From UBA8950 sp034411635 (lineage in GTDB: Bacteria > Chloroflexota > Anaerolineae > Anaerolineales > Villigracilaceae): a stretch of DNA of 33,132 nt. The DNA lies in contig DAOUML010000087.1 in assembly GCA_034411635.1 (NCBI GenBank), positions 1 through 33,132 of the forward strand, written 5' to 3'. Of the stretch, positions 7,219 to 15,116 are shown piece after piece; positions within the stretch are counted from its first letter, which is position 1; every line of letters starts with the position of its first letter. Below the pieces are notes generated by a model that searched no databases, was not told the DNA's origin, and saw only the letters and a program-made list of their open reading frames with translations. The translations under genes were made by a program, and so were the position numbers.

Positions 7219-8443
7219 GTTTTCCTTCCAGGCGCGCCAGGCGATGATTGAGTTCGGTTTGCCAATAAGCGCGGATGTAATCGGGCAAAACGGGTGCGTT
7301 TGCCAATTCTCTGGCGGTTCGCGCCCAGCGTAACGCCAGATGAATGTCTTTCAGGTGGTGTTCGGCGTGTTTGGCGAGTTCGACATGGGCGTAGATGTGT
7401 CCCTCGCCCGCGGCGCGTTCCCACAGTTGGGTGGCGGTTTGCCAATCGCCGCGACGACGTTGAAGGGTGGCATAGCGTTTGATAGCGTCGGCGAATGAGG
7501 CTTCGGGCAGGTTGCTTTGCAAAGCGCGTTCATACAAACGGGCGGCATCGTCCCAGCGGCGCAAATCGGCAAATAGGCGGGCCAGGGCCAAAACGTCGAG
7601 GCCGTGCAAATCGGCCTGATGTGGGTCGTTTAGCAGCGCGGCGGCGTGGGCGAGCAAGGCGGCCATCGAGACGACATCCAGCCCATTATGGTAGAAAACG
7701 CCCTTGAGCGGGGCCGGGTCGCCGCTACGCAGATAGTCAAAATACAGGTAAGGGATTTCGTAGCCAGGCACTTCTTCGGGGCCGCGCGGGGCGTTCAGGA
7801 TGTCTACCTCGAGGGCTTTCAGGGCGCGCGAGGGCAGGCGATCACGCCACAGGCGGCGGGCAAGCGGCAAAAGGTCAATATGGGCGAAATTGTCAAAGGG
7901 ACAGGGGATGCTGTGCAGGGCGTAGCGGGTTTTGAGTAGCGGCGCGTCGAAGGATTTGCCGTTGAACGTCACCAGGGCCTGGCAGGGGGCCAGAAAATCG
8001 GCCAGGGCTTCAAGCAGGGCGGCTTCTTCTTCGGGCGCGGGCATGAAGAACATCTTGAGATGCAGGTTTTCTTCAAGATAACGCGCTACGCCAACCATAA
8101 AGGCGTAGGTGCCGGTTCCGCCGGAAAGCCCGCTGGTTTCGGTATCCAGAAAGGCCAATTGTTCAGGGTGCAGGCTGGCAATGCGCGGGTCATTGGCCCA
8201 GGCGGAGATGCCCGTCAGCGGCGCGAAAAGGCGGATGGGGAAATCGCCGCGCGCGTAATCAAGCGGATAGGTTTGCTCGACCACAAACGCCGGGCCGCGC
8301 CTCGAATCGAGCCAGCGCCCGCCAAGCGACTCTTCGAGCGGCTGACGCGCGCCTTTGCGCGGAATCTCGACCTGGGCCTTGATTTCGCCCGCGCCAATTT
8401 TAACGCCCAACGATTTGAGTTTATCAGCCAGGGAGGGGGACAT
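7208..8443 (-). CDS. YprB-like RNase H-fold exonuclease with C-terminal TPRs
   Basis: The 411-residue protein has a DEDD-type 3'-5' exonuclease fold (RNase_H_2, YprB family). The acidic residues appear in LAFLDTETSG (D100, E102), ALVTFNGKSFDAPLL and YHNGLDVVSM. The last 130 residues form helical repeats of the TPR type (RRWDDAARLYERALQ, GDWQTATQLWERAA). The first 80 residues are a family-typical lead-in. The substrate is not known for the family; single-stranded DNA or RNA is likely. No good Shine-Dalgarno precedes ATG 8443. A -10-like TATAGT on this strand lies in the repeat just upstream, so the mRNA may have a very short leader. The lipoprotein gene overlaps its end. Confidence 0.85.
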   Translation of the reverse strand: MSPSLADKLKSLGVKIGAGEIKAQVEIPRKGARQPLEESLGGRWLDSRRGPAFVVEQTYPLDYARGDFPIRLFAPLTGISAWANDPRIASLHPEQLAFLDTETSGLSGGTGTYAFMVGVARYLEENLHLKMFFMPAPEEEAALLEALADFLAPCQALVTFNGKSFDAPLLKTRYALHSIPCPFDNFAHIDLLPLARRLWRDRLPSRALKALEVDILNAPRGPEEVPGYEIPYLYFDYLRSGDPAPLKGVFYHNGLDVVSMAALLAHAAALLNDPHQADLHGLDVLALARLFADLRRWDDAARLYERALQSNLPEASFADAIKRYATLQRRRGDWQTATQLWERAAGEGHIYAHVELAKHAEHHLKDIHLALRWARTARELANAPVLPDYIRAYWQTELNHRLARLEGKHEK

Positions 8444-8456
8444 AAGAGAATTTTAC

Positions 8457-8474
8457 TATACCCGTTCCGGGTGA
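8457..8474 (-). repeat. Copy of the dispersed TCACCCGGAACGGGTATA motif
   Basis: Read on the minus strand, these 18 bases are identical to 28604-28621 on the plus strand. The motif ends in TATA(G), which could serve as a -10 element for the exonuclease gene starting at 8443. The rest of 8475-8626 holds a hairpin (AGCGC/GCGCT near 8502-8515) and nothing coding. Confidence 0.6.
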
Positions 8475-8626
8475 AAATACGTACGCTTTTTCCCAGCGCA
8501 GGAGCGCTCAATTGGGGCTTTTTTCCGTGTTCGTGCGCCTGTCCTGGCGACCAGTCCAGGCTGAAAGCCATGTATAAAAGGTCTAATCACGAAGATTTCC
8601 AAACACTCGCGATTTGTGACCACCGG

Positions 8627-8980
8627 CTAGGAATCAAGGAATGCCCTTACCTTTTCCTCCACCTCTTGCGGGCTGAGTTCGTCGGTTAGCAAGTACAGGT
8701 CGGCGTTTTGGCGGGCGTGGGACAAGCGGCGCTGCTGCTCGTCATAATCGGCCTGAGTCCAGTTTAATCTGCGGCGTTTGAGGGTGGTTTCGTAAGACGC
8801 ATCCAGAAAGACCAAGATATCTGGGTTGACAAGCCGCTGCCACATATCTTGCACGAAGGAGTGTTCCTGGGCAATGTGCTTCACCTGAACCCCACGCGCT
8901 TGAAGGCGCGCGCGCAAGGTCGATTTGCCTGACGCGCATACGCCTACCAGCCCGATTTTCAAGTCTTTATTGATTGTCAT
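8627..8980 (-). CDS. Small P-loop kinase-like protein
   Basis: The 117-residue form begins at ATG 8980, MTINKDLKIGLVG. It has a Walker A motif GVCASGKST at about residues 13-21 and a later VFLDASYETTLKRR segment resembling the LID region of nucleoside-type kinases. It is shorter than most nucleotide kinases (about 180-200 residues), and its substrate cannot be named. The start overlaps the stop of the channel gene by 14 bases with no visible Shine-Dalgarno, implying translational coupling. The frame is open upstream to 9097, but those residues lie inside the channel gene and look non-coding. Dephospho-CoA- or shikimate-kinase-like relatives are possible. Confidence 0.7.
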   Translation of the reverse strand: MTINKDLKIGLVGVCASGKSTLRARLQARGVQVKHIAQEHSFVQDMWQRLVNPDILVFLDASYETTLKRRRLNWTQADYDEQQRRLSHARQNADLYLLTDELSPQEVEEKVRAFLDS

Positions 8981-9992
8981 GCACGAGTCGATTGATCTTT
9001 TGCGGGTTGCCCAAAACGGCCAGATGGTCATTTTCTTGCAAAATGCGCGCGCCGCTGGGGTGGGTATCGGCTTCGCCGTTGCGCTTGAGTAAAACAACGC
9101 TTAAATCGTACCGCTGTTCAATCGCGCTCACATCGAGGCCGCGCAGTTTGGAGGTTGGGTTGATGCAAACCCGCCCCAGACTAAAGGCTTCCCCCTCAAC
9201 CGTGAGCGGGCGGGTAATATCGGCCCCGGCAGCGGCGGCGGCAAAAGCCGGGGCCGACATGCTGGTAGAACTAAGCGCCTGAAATCCGAACTGCTGTTGC
9301 AGCGATTGGGCAAAGTCATCATCAAAAATGCGGATGACGACCCGAATGTTGGGGTTCATGCTACGGGCTTTGACGGCGATTTGCAGGTTGGCCGAATCGT
9401 TTTGCGAACAAAGCACAATGGTACGCGCACGCGTTACCCCGGCAGATTCAAGGGCCAACTGGCGGGTGGCATCGTCTTTGATAACCGGGACGTTCATGGC
9501 CTGTACGCTTGGAATCAGGCTGATATCGGGGTCGAGTTCGATGACGACGACGGAATCGTTCATTTCATGCAGGTTTTTGACCACCCGGAAACCGAGGTGT
9601 CCGAGGCCAACCAGGATGGTGTGATTGTTAAAGGTGGAGGCAACGGCCATTTCCCACTCCTTGCTGCGCGCGCGGCGGTTGAAAAGCATAATGCCGAAAT
9701 CGGCCAGGCCGGTGGCAAGCAGTCCGATTCCGATAATGGGCATGAGAAAGTAAAAGACTTGCAGGGCTGGGTGCGCCGGAAAATCCCCCACGGTTTCAAG
9801 AAAAGACAGGGTTAGCACGGTAAAAATGGCTTCCTGTAAACTATTGAGCGGTTCCCCAACCAGGCGGGCAACGTGAAAGTATAAAAATCCGCTGCCCGTA
9901 ATTGCCAAAACGAACAGGCTGAGTGGGCGGCGGAATTCGCGCAGTAATAACAGCGTATCGCGCCACGATGCGCGCCATTTTTGCCAAAACAT
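8967..9992 (-). CDS. RCK (TrkA-N/TrkA-C) ion-channel-like protein with altered pore
   Basis: The 341-residue protein has two membrane helices (about 22-42 and 78-100) around a pore loop. A Rossmann RCK domain follows (TILVGLGHLGFRVVKNL with GxGxxG near residue 122, then VIELDPD), and a TrkA-C domain occupies about 255-341. This is the layout of prokaryotic Kch/MthK-type potassium channels, gated by ligands at the RCK ring. The pore reads TLSFLETVGDFP, where a potassium channel has TVGYGD: TVGD at 67-70 lacks the YG pair. Conductance and selectivity are therefore uncertain. It lies 12 bases after the PP2C-type phosphatase gene in a tight operon. Confidence 0.85.
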   Translation of the reverse strand: MFWQKWRASWRDTLLLLREFRRPLSLFVLAITGSGFLYFHVARLVGEPLNSLQEAIFTVLTLSFLETVGDFPAHPALQVFYFLMPIIGIGLLATGLADFGIMLFNRRARSKEWEMAVASTFNNHTILVGLGHLGFRVVKNLHEMNDSVVVIELDPDISLIPSVQAMNVPVIKDDATRQLALESAGVTRARTIVLCSQNDSANLQIAVKARSMNPNIRVVIRIFDDDFAQSLQQQFGFQALSSTSMSAPAFAAAAAGADITRPLTVEGEAFSLGRVCINPTSKLRGLDVSAIEQRYDLSVVLLKRNGEADTHPSGARILQENDHLAVLGNPQKINRLVHDNQ

Positions 9993-10004
9993 CAGTCAGA
10001 TTCC

Positions 10005-10715
10005 CTACACCCGAATCGGCAGGCGCAGGCTCATGCGGCGCGCCGGGTCATCTGCATTGCTGCCCATCACCCGCAGAACCAGCACGCTCATATCGTCTGC
10101 CGGGCGTCCTTCGTCGAGGCGCATGGCCTGGGCGAGCAGGGCATCGGCAACTTCATGGGGGGTAGGGTCGCGCTCTTCGAGCAGGCCGCGCAGGGTCAGG
10201 CCAACATCCATCGGTTCACCGCGTCGTTTGCCGGCGTGGACCAGCCCGTCGGTGTAGATGACCACCGTGAGCGCCGGGTCAAGCGGAATTTCGGTAATGA
10301 CTGGCCTGGTATTGCGGGCGGTGCCGATGGATTTGCTGGGCTGGTCTAGTTTTTCGATTTCGTCGCCGCGCGCCAGGTAGATGGGCGATTCGTTGTTGCG
10401 CGCCAATACCAGGGTTTTGGTATGCAAATCGACGGAAGCAATGTTGAGCGTGCTGGAGACTTTGCCACCCTTTTCAACATACAGCGCGTCGGACGCGGCC
10501 CGCGCCGCGGCGCCATCGCGCACGCCCTCGGCCAGCAGGCTAATCACTTTGCGCACGACCATCATCGAGATGGCTTTTGCGCCGCGCCCGGAGGATTGTC
10601 CATCGGCCAGCACGACGGAAATGCCGCCACTGGGCCGTTCAATGACTTCGAGCGTGTCGCCGCTTTCAGAGACGGCGTATTTGTTCACTTTGGCTACCGC
10701 GATTTGTACTTCCAT
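10005..10715 (-). CDS. SpoIIE/PP2C-type serine phosphatase
   Basis: The 236-residue protein is a stand-alone SpoIIE-like phosphatase domain. The metal-binding Asp residues are visible in ISVVLADGQSSGRGA (about 32-46), VVIYTDGLVHAG (about 150-161) and GRPADDMSVLVLRV near the C terminus. Such enzymes dephosphorylate anti-sigma antagonists or serine/threonine-phosphorylated proteins. No sensor or STAS domain is attached and no partner kinase lies nearby. ATG 10715 lies inside the end of the HExxH membrane-protein gene (50-base overlap) and has only a weak GGGTAG-like Shine-Dalgarno. The order ligA, HExxH protein, phosphatase, channel suggests one transcript. Confidence 0.87.
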   Translation of the reverse strand: MEVQIAVAKVNKYAVSESGDTLEVIERPSGGISVVLADGQSSGRGAKAISMMVVRKVISLLAEGVRDGAAARAASDALYVEKGGKVSSTLNIASVDLHTKTLVLARNNESPIYLARGDEIEKLDQPSKSIGTARNTRPVITEIPLDPALTVVIYTDGLVHAGKRRGEPMDVGLTLRGLLEERDPTPHEVADALLAQAMRLDEGRPADDMSVLVLRVMGSNADDPARRMSLRLPIRV

Positions 10716-11457
10716 GCTGATATTCTACCCTACTTCGCCAACTTACCACGCAAATTCCTGAAACAGCCAGCAAATACACCAGCAAAACCGGCAGAGAATA
10801 ACCCAGAACTGGCAAGAAGAATGGGTTTTCGAGATTAACCATTTCGCGTACCCAGCCATCGGCCAGAGAAACGCCCACGCCTGCGATAATCATGCCGAGA
10901 AAAGCAGCGCCCAGCCAGCGCAGGCGGGTGGGGGTATTTGGCAAACGGCGCAAGGCCAGCCAGAAGCAGGCCAGGAAAGCCAGCCCAAAAATAATCACGA
11001 GGACGATTGGCGGCAAATTAAGCGCGGCGGCCATGTCATATTCGTCGCCATAAGTTCGCAGCGGGTTGCGCAGGTAGTACAAACTTGCTGAGAGCGATGA
11101 AGCCAGAGAAAACATGAGCGCGGTTGGCGCGTTTTTGCGGCAGGCCAGCCACAAGCCAACTATTGCGCCCACCAGCCCGGCGATTGGCCCGGCAGCGTAA
11201 AAAATGGCCTGGTTCAAATTTCCTTGTGGGTACTGGCTCAGGCGCAGCCAACCGACTTCGCCATTGGCATGTTGAAATTCCAGCCAGTTTTCGGGGCGTA
11301 GAGGCGGCTCTTCCCAACGCTGTACCAGGCCAATAAAGCCCCAGGTCGGTTGGCAGCGATTGGCCTGGCAGGCGAGCAGATGACCGGTTTCGTGCGCGGC
11401 CTGGGCCAGCAGGGTCGTCAGGATGGCAAGCAAGGCCAGGGAAAGGAAGTTTTTCAA
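10666..11457 (-). CDS. Membrane-embedded HExxH (M50-like) metalloprotease candidate
   Basis: The 263-residue polytopic protein carries HETGH at residues 22-26 inside its first hydrophobic helix, as in site-2-type (M50) intramembrane proteases. GPIAGLVGAIVG and several more helices follow. A later acidic segment, GDEYDMAAAL, could supply the third metal ligand, but the classic NPDG box is not evident. The start appears to be TTG 11457, overlapping the ligA stop as TTGA. No Shine-Dalgarno is visible, so translation is probably coupled to ligA. The next gene starts 50 bases before its stop. Function is inferred only from HExxH and topology. Confidence 0.65.
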   Translation of the reverse strand: MKNFLSLALLAILTTLLAQAAHETGHLLACQANRCQPTWGFIGLVQRWEEPPLRPENWLEFQHANGEVGWLRLSQYPQGNLNQAIFYAAGPIAGLVGAIVGLWLACRKNAPTALMFSLASSLSASLYYLRNPLRTYGDEYDMAAALNLPPIVLVIIFGLAFLACFWLALRRLPNTPTRLRWLGAAFLGMIIAGVGVSLADGWVREMVNLENPFFLPVLGYSLPVLLVYLLAVSGICVVSWRSRVEYQHGSTNRGSQSEQIRRL

Positions 11458-13631
11458 GGCAAGCCGGCCAGTTTTCGCAATCCGTCTTCGTCCAAAATTT
11501 GGATGCCCAATGCCAGGGCTTTGTCATGTTTCGAGCCAGGATTTTCGCCCAGCACCAGGTAACTGGTCTTTTTGCTGACCGAATCGGTGACCTTGCCGCC
11601 ATGCGATTCGATCAATTCTTTCACACCCTCGCGGGTCAGAGTCGGGAGCGTGCCGGTCACTACAAAGGTCATGCCAGAGAAAGTGGACGAGGCATGAGTA
11701 TCGAGTATCGCAGTATCGGTAGAAGGCCAAACTCCAGATGCCTTCAACTTTGACAGCAAATTCTGGCTGGCGGGGCGCGCAAACCAATCGACAATCGAGG
11801 CGGCGGTGTTGGGGCCAAAGCCTTCGATGGCTTGCAGATCAGCGACAGCGGCGGCGGCCAGGGCTTCGAGGCTGCCGAAATGGCGAGCCAGGTCTGTCGC
11901 GGCGACTTCGCCCACGCCGTGAATGCCGAGGGCGGTGATCAGCCGATTTAACGGGCGCGATTTCGAGTCCGTGATGGCGGCCAGCAGGTTGTCGGCCTTT
12001 TTATCGGCAAACCCTTCGAGGGTCAGCAATTGCTCGCGGGTCAGGGCGTACAGGTCGGCCACATCGCGCACCAGCCCGGCGGAAATCAACTGCTCGACAA
12101 TTTTGATGCCCAGGCCGCTGATGTCCATTGCGCCGCGCGAGACGTAATGCTCCAGATTGCGGATCAACTGGGCCGGGCAGGCGGCGTTGACGCAGAACCA
12201 GGCCACTTCGCCCTCGAAATGCTCCACCGGCTGCGCGCAGGCCGGGCAGGTTTGGGGCGGGAGGTAAACCGTCTCTGCGCCGGTGCGAACATCGACCACC
12301 GGGCCGATGACATAGGGGATGACTTCGCCAGCCCGTTTAACCAGCACCCGGTCGCCGATGCGGATGTCTTTCTCGGTGATATAGTCAAAATTATGCAGGG
12401 TGGCGTTGCGAACCACGACGCCGCCAATTTCGACCGCTTCGAGCGCGGCCCTGGGCGTCAGAACCCCCGTCCGCCCGACTTCGACTTCGATGTTGAGCAG
12501 TTGGGTGGTCACTTCGCGGGCCGGGAATTTGAAAGCCACCGCCCCGCGCGGGTCTTTACCGACAAAGCCGAGTTCATCGGCCAGGCGCAGGTCGTCGAGT
12601 TTGATGACCATGCCGTCGGCTTCGTAACCGAGTTCGTCGCGGCGCGTTTCCCAGGTTTCAGTGTAGGCAATGGCCTCGTCGAGCGTGTCAAACGTCCGGG
12701 CCGCGTCGGAGACGGGAAAACCAAGGGCCTTGAGCCAGGCCAGGGTTTCAGATTGGGCCGTCGGTGGCTGGTGTCCCGTTTCGTCTTCCCAATGTACCAC
12801 CTGGTAGACCAAAATCGTCAGCGGGCGACTGGCGGTAATGACCGGGTCGAGTTGGCGCAGGGAGCCGGCGGCGGTATTGCGCGGGTTGAGGTAGGTGCGT
12901 TCGCCATTTTCGGCCAGTTTGGCATTCAATTTCTCGAAATCGTTGTTGTTGATAAAAACTTCGCCGCGCACAACAAGGTAATTGGGGATTGGTAATTGGG
13001 GATTGGTAATTGGGGATTGGTGATTGACCTGTGGCGCGCTTTCAAAAAGCGACAACTGCCCACCGACTTCTGGCTTCTGTTCTTCGACTTCGGCCTGCGG
13101 CCTGCGGTCTCGATACGGTTGCGCCAGTCGACCCAACGGCTCAGAACTGGATACTGGTATCTGCAACGGAATCGCCCGCACCGTTCTGAGATTCGCGGTA
13201 ATATCCTCGCCGACCTCGCCATCGCCGCGCGTCGCGCCCTGGACGAAGACTCCGTCTCTGTAGTGCAGGACGACGCTCAGACCATCGATTTTTGGCTCGA
13301 CAGTGAACTTTGCCCGCTCGACCCGGTCGTCGATTTTGCGAATGCGTTCGTACCAGGCGCGCGCATCTGCCGCGCCGAAGGCGTTTGCCAGGCTGAGAAT
13401 CGGGCGCGGGTGGCGGACTTTCTCGAACTTGTCTGAAACGCTTGCCCCGGCCCGCCGGGATGGAGAATCGAGCGTGACCCATTCGGGGTGTTCGGCTTCG
13501 AGGGCTTTGAACTCCTTCCAAAGTTGGTCATATTCGGCGTCGCTGATGACCGGCGCGTCGAGGACGTGGTAGCGATGAAGATGGAAGTTGATTTCTTGTT
13601 TGAGGTGGTTGTAGCGGGTAAAGGCATCCAT
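11454..13631 (-). CDS. ligA: NAD-dependent DNA ligase
   Basis: LigA seals DNA nicks using NAD+. The 725-residue form has the adenylation domain with catalytic K114 in EPKIDGLSV, an OB fold, a four-Cys zinc finger (CPAC, then C-x4-CPAQ), helix-hairpin-helix repeats and a C-terminal BRCT domain (about 645-725). It is longer than E. coli LigA (671). About 60 residues are inserted at 160-222, between the RAIPL strand and VVRGEVF, and are encoded by intergenic-type repeats (12977-13025 and 13106-13133). ATG 13631 is preferred: AGGG lies a few bases upstream. ATG 13664 has no ribosome binding site and adds residues unlike the family. It heads the minus-strand operon. Confidence 0.96.
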   Translation of the reverse strand: MDAFTRYNHLKQEINFHLHRYHVLDAPVISDAEYDQLWKEFKALEAEHPEWVTLDSPSRRAGASVSDKFEKVRHPRPILSLANAFGAADARAWYERIRKIDDRVERAKFTVEPKIDGLSVVLHYRDGVFVQGATRGDGEVGEDITANLRTVRAIPLQIPVSSSEPLGRLAQPYRDRRPQAEVEEQKPEVGGQLSLFESAPQVNHQSPITNPQLPIPNYLVVRGEVFINNNDFEKLNAKLAENGERTYLNPRNTAAGSLRQLDPVITASRPLTILVYQVVHWEDETGHQPPTAQSETLAWLKALGFPVSDAARTFDTLDEAIAYTETWETRRDELGYEADGMVIKLDDLRLADELGFVGKDPRGAVAFKFPAREVTTQLLNIEVEVGRTGVLTPRAALEAVEIGGVVVRNATLHNFDYITEKDIRIGDRVLVKRAGEVIPYVIGPVVDVRTGAETVYLPPQTCPACAQPVEHFEGEVAWFCVNAACPAQLIRNLEHYVSRGAMDISGLGIKIVEQLISAGLVRDVADLYALTREQLLTLEGFADKKADNLLAAITDSKSRPLNRLITALGIHGVGEVAATDLARHFGSLEALAAAAVADLQAIEGFGPNTAASIVDWFARPASQNLLSKLKASGVWPSTDTAILDTHASSTFSGMTFVVTGTLPTLTREGVKELIESHGGKVTDSVSKKTSYLVLGENPGSKHDKALALGIQILDEDGLRKLAGLP
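12977..13025. repeat. 14-bp tandem repeat (3.5 copies) inside ligA
   Basis: The unit GGTAATTGGGGATT occurs at 12977-12990, 12991-13004 and 13005-13018, with a partial copy to 13025. Because 14 is not a multiple of three, successive copies are read in different frames and give a low-complexity Asn/Pro/Ile-rich stretch. Confidence 0.95.
13106..13133. repeat. GGTCTCGATA...GTCGACC dispersed repeat inside ligA
   Basis: This segment resembles, in inverse orientation, the intergenic copies at 24579-24602 and 24645-24681 (GGTCGAGTAGCC...TATCGAGACC). Here it is translated as part of the extra segment of LigA. Confidence 0.6.
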
Positions 13632-13954
13632 AAAATCCCTGTGTTTGGTATTGCTGGCGCGCATTGGCTGATTTGCGCGTTTTGGCGTAACTGCCCACCC
13701 AAGCCCTGAGCCGATGGGGCGAGCCTGTCGGGACCAGAGGCTCGAAGCGGTAGCGAAGAGTCCCTTGGTCTGCGCCCAGGGTCAAAGGGTAATTTACTGG
13801 AAAAGCGTTCTTCGACTTCGCTACGTTCCGCTCAGAACGTAGTAAGCCTGAAATGGGTAGGTAATTATCATCCCTGGTCATGTCGTCCTGCGTTGGCGTG
13901 CAAGTGTCGTTGGCTCCATTTCACTGCAAATTCCAGAGAGCCTTTTCTCTAATC
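13632..13954. other. Gene-free gap with dispersed repeats upstream of ligA
   Basis: No credible coding frame is seen. An imperfect inverted repeat around 13720-13768 (GACCAGAGG with CCCTTGGTC) is followed by a half-copy of the CTTCGACTTCGCTACG...CGCTCAG family at about 13806-13840. The ligA promoter must lie here but no clear hexamer pair stood out. Confidence 0.6.
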
Positions 13955-14647
13955 TCAGCGGGTCAGTTTTTTCCTGGCCCAGGCCAATAAGCCAATGGCG
14001 AGAAAGACGACCAGGCTGTAGCCCGCGCCGCGCAGGGTGGAGGCGGCGATTTCGTGGTTGTAAAGCGTGGCCGGGTTGGGCGGCAGGGGCGTTGGCGCGC
14101 GGCGGACTGGCAGGGTGGGCGCGTCGGTTGCGGTGGAGGTGGGGCTGAGGGTGGGGCCAGGCGTCAGGGTTGCAGTGAGCTCCGGGGCGGGGCTTGGGGT
14201 GGGGGTGTCGCTGCTGTAGTTGCGGATTTTGAGCGGGCCAACCAACACATCGCGGTAGGCATCAGAGAAGGTGGCGCGCAGGCGCAGGATGTAGTCGCCG
14301 TCGGTGAGGGGGGTTGTGTCCCAGCGCAGGGTTTCGCCTTCGAATGGGTCGCTGCCGCTGGCGAGGAGGAACCAGGTGTCGGTGGGGTTTTCGGCGAAGG
14401 CGAAGGAGAGTTCCCAGCGGTTGATTCCGGGCAGGCTGACAAGGATATTAATCGGGAGGCTGCCTTGCAGGGTTTCTCCGGCTGCTGGGGAGGTGATGTT
14501 CAGGGAGGCGGGAACAGGTTCGGGCGTGGCGCGTTGCTCCTGGTTGGTGGCACTCGGCGAGGGCGTGGAGTCGCTCGCTTGCGCGGAGACGAATCCGGGC
14601 GGCGACATCCACAAAAAGAGGAGGAGCAAAGCGAGCAGGCGACGCAT
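13955..14647 (-). CDS. Secreted, C-terminally anchored Ig-like protein
   Basis: The 230-residue protein has a signal peptide ending about FVSAQA (residue 24) and a short Ser/Thr/Pro-rich stretch. An Ig-like beta domain follows (about 47-145: LNITSPAAGETL, WELSFAFAENP, LRWDTTPLTDGDYILRLRA). Then come a Thr/Pro-rich linker and a C-terminal membrane helix with a basic tail (LVVFLAIGLLAWARKKLTR). The Ig-like part resembles domains in bacterial surface proteins that present or bind other molecules, and no catalytic motif is seen. The start codon directly abuts the stop codon of the small upstream gene (TAAATG), so the two are co-translated. The exact function is unknown. Confidence 0.75.
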   Translation of the reverse strand: MRRLLALLLLFLWMSPPGFVSAQASDSTPSPSATNQEQRATPEPVPASLNITSPAAGETLQGSLPINILVSLPGINRWELSFAFAENPTDTWFLLASGSDPFEGETLRWDTTPLTDGDYILRLRATFSDAYRDVLVGPLKIRNYSSDTPTPSPAPELTATLTPGPTLSPTSTATDAPTLPVRRAPTPLPPNPATLYNHEIAASTLRGAGYSLVVFLAIGLLAWARKKLTR

Positions 14648-14848
14648 TTAAAAACTTAAGCGCAACCATTCGGTGTTGAACAGAACACCACAGGCAAGCG
14701 CGGTGGAGAGGATGAGCAGGATGACGCCGCAGCCACAGCCGCAACATCCGCCGCGTTTGAAGCCAAATTTGGATTGCAGGAAGTCGAAGATGGCGTCGAT
14801 GAGGAAGAGTTTGAGCAGGCCTGAAAGACAGCCGGGGTTTTGGTTCAT
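14648..14848 (-). CDS. Small Cys/Gly-rich membrane protein
   Basis: The 66-residue product starts at ATG 14848, preceded by GGAGG about five bases upstream, a strong site. It has an N-terminal amphipathic part, a basic patch FKRGG, a Cys/Gly cluster CCGCGCG (about residues 35-41) and a hydrophobic helix VILLILSTALACGVLF. The Cys cluster at the membrane edge could be acylated or bind metal, but this is a guess. I recognise no family. It directly abuts the Ig-like protein gene and probably forms a two-gene unit with it. The frame continues upstream to 15097 only through the palindromic repeat. Confidence 0.65.
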   Translation of the reverse strand: MNQNPGCLSGLLKLFLIDAIFDFLQSKFGFKRGGCCGCGCGVILLILSTALACGVLFNTEWLRLSF

Positions 14849-14923
14849 GGGGGCCTCCGTGGGTGATTTGAGTTTAACATGAAGTACGAAAATCTGCCAA
14901 TTTGGGTTGCGGAAGGGGATCAC

Positions 14924-15050
14924 GACTTTCTTAAAGTCGCCTAATAGCCCCTCACCCCAGCCCTCTCCCGGCGGGAGAGGGAGAAATGCTCCCTTCTCCC
15001 ACCGGGAGAAGGGTTGGGGATGAGGGAGCAAGGCCGACTTTAAGAAAGTC
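14924..15050. repeat. MITE-like palindromic element, copy 2, with perfect 16-bp terminal inverted repeats
   Basis: GACTTTCTTAAAGTCG at 14924-14939 is the exact reverse complement of 15035-15050. Inside is the CCCTC...GAGGG palindrome. The 13-bp sequence TGCGGAAGGGGAT lies just outside both ends as a direct repeat (14908-14920 and 15052-15064). It sits between the divergent small membrane-protein gene and guaB. No coding capacity is present. Confidence 0.85.
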
Positions 15051-15116
15051 CTGCGGAAGGGGATGGTTTTTGATGTAGAATTGTCCAAACAACCCAACCC
15101 GATTTAAAGGAGAGTT

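Noticed and set aside
12030..12995. 321-codon plus-strand frame opposite ligA
   Set aside because: Antisense to the zinc finger and OB regions of LigA; no motif and atypical composition.
12977..13025. Possible CRISPR-like array
   Set aside because: The 14-bp units are directly adjacent with no spacers and lie within ligA.
14849..15097. N-terminal extension of the small Cys-rich protein
   Set aside because: Those codons are the palindromic element read through; GGAGG supports ATG 14848.
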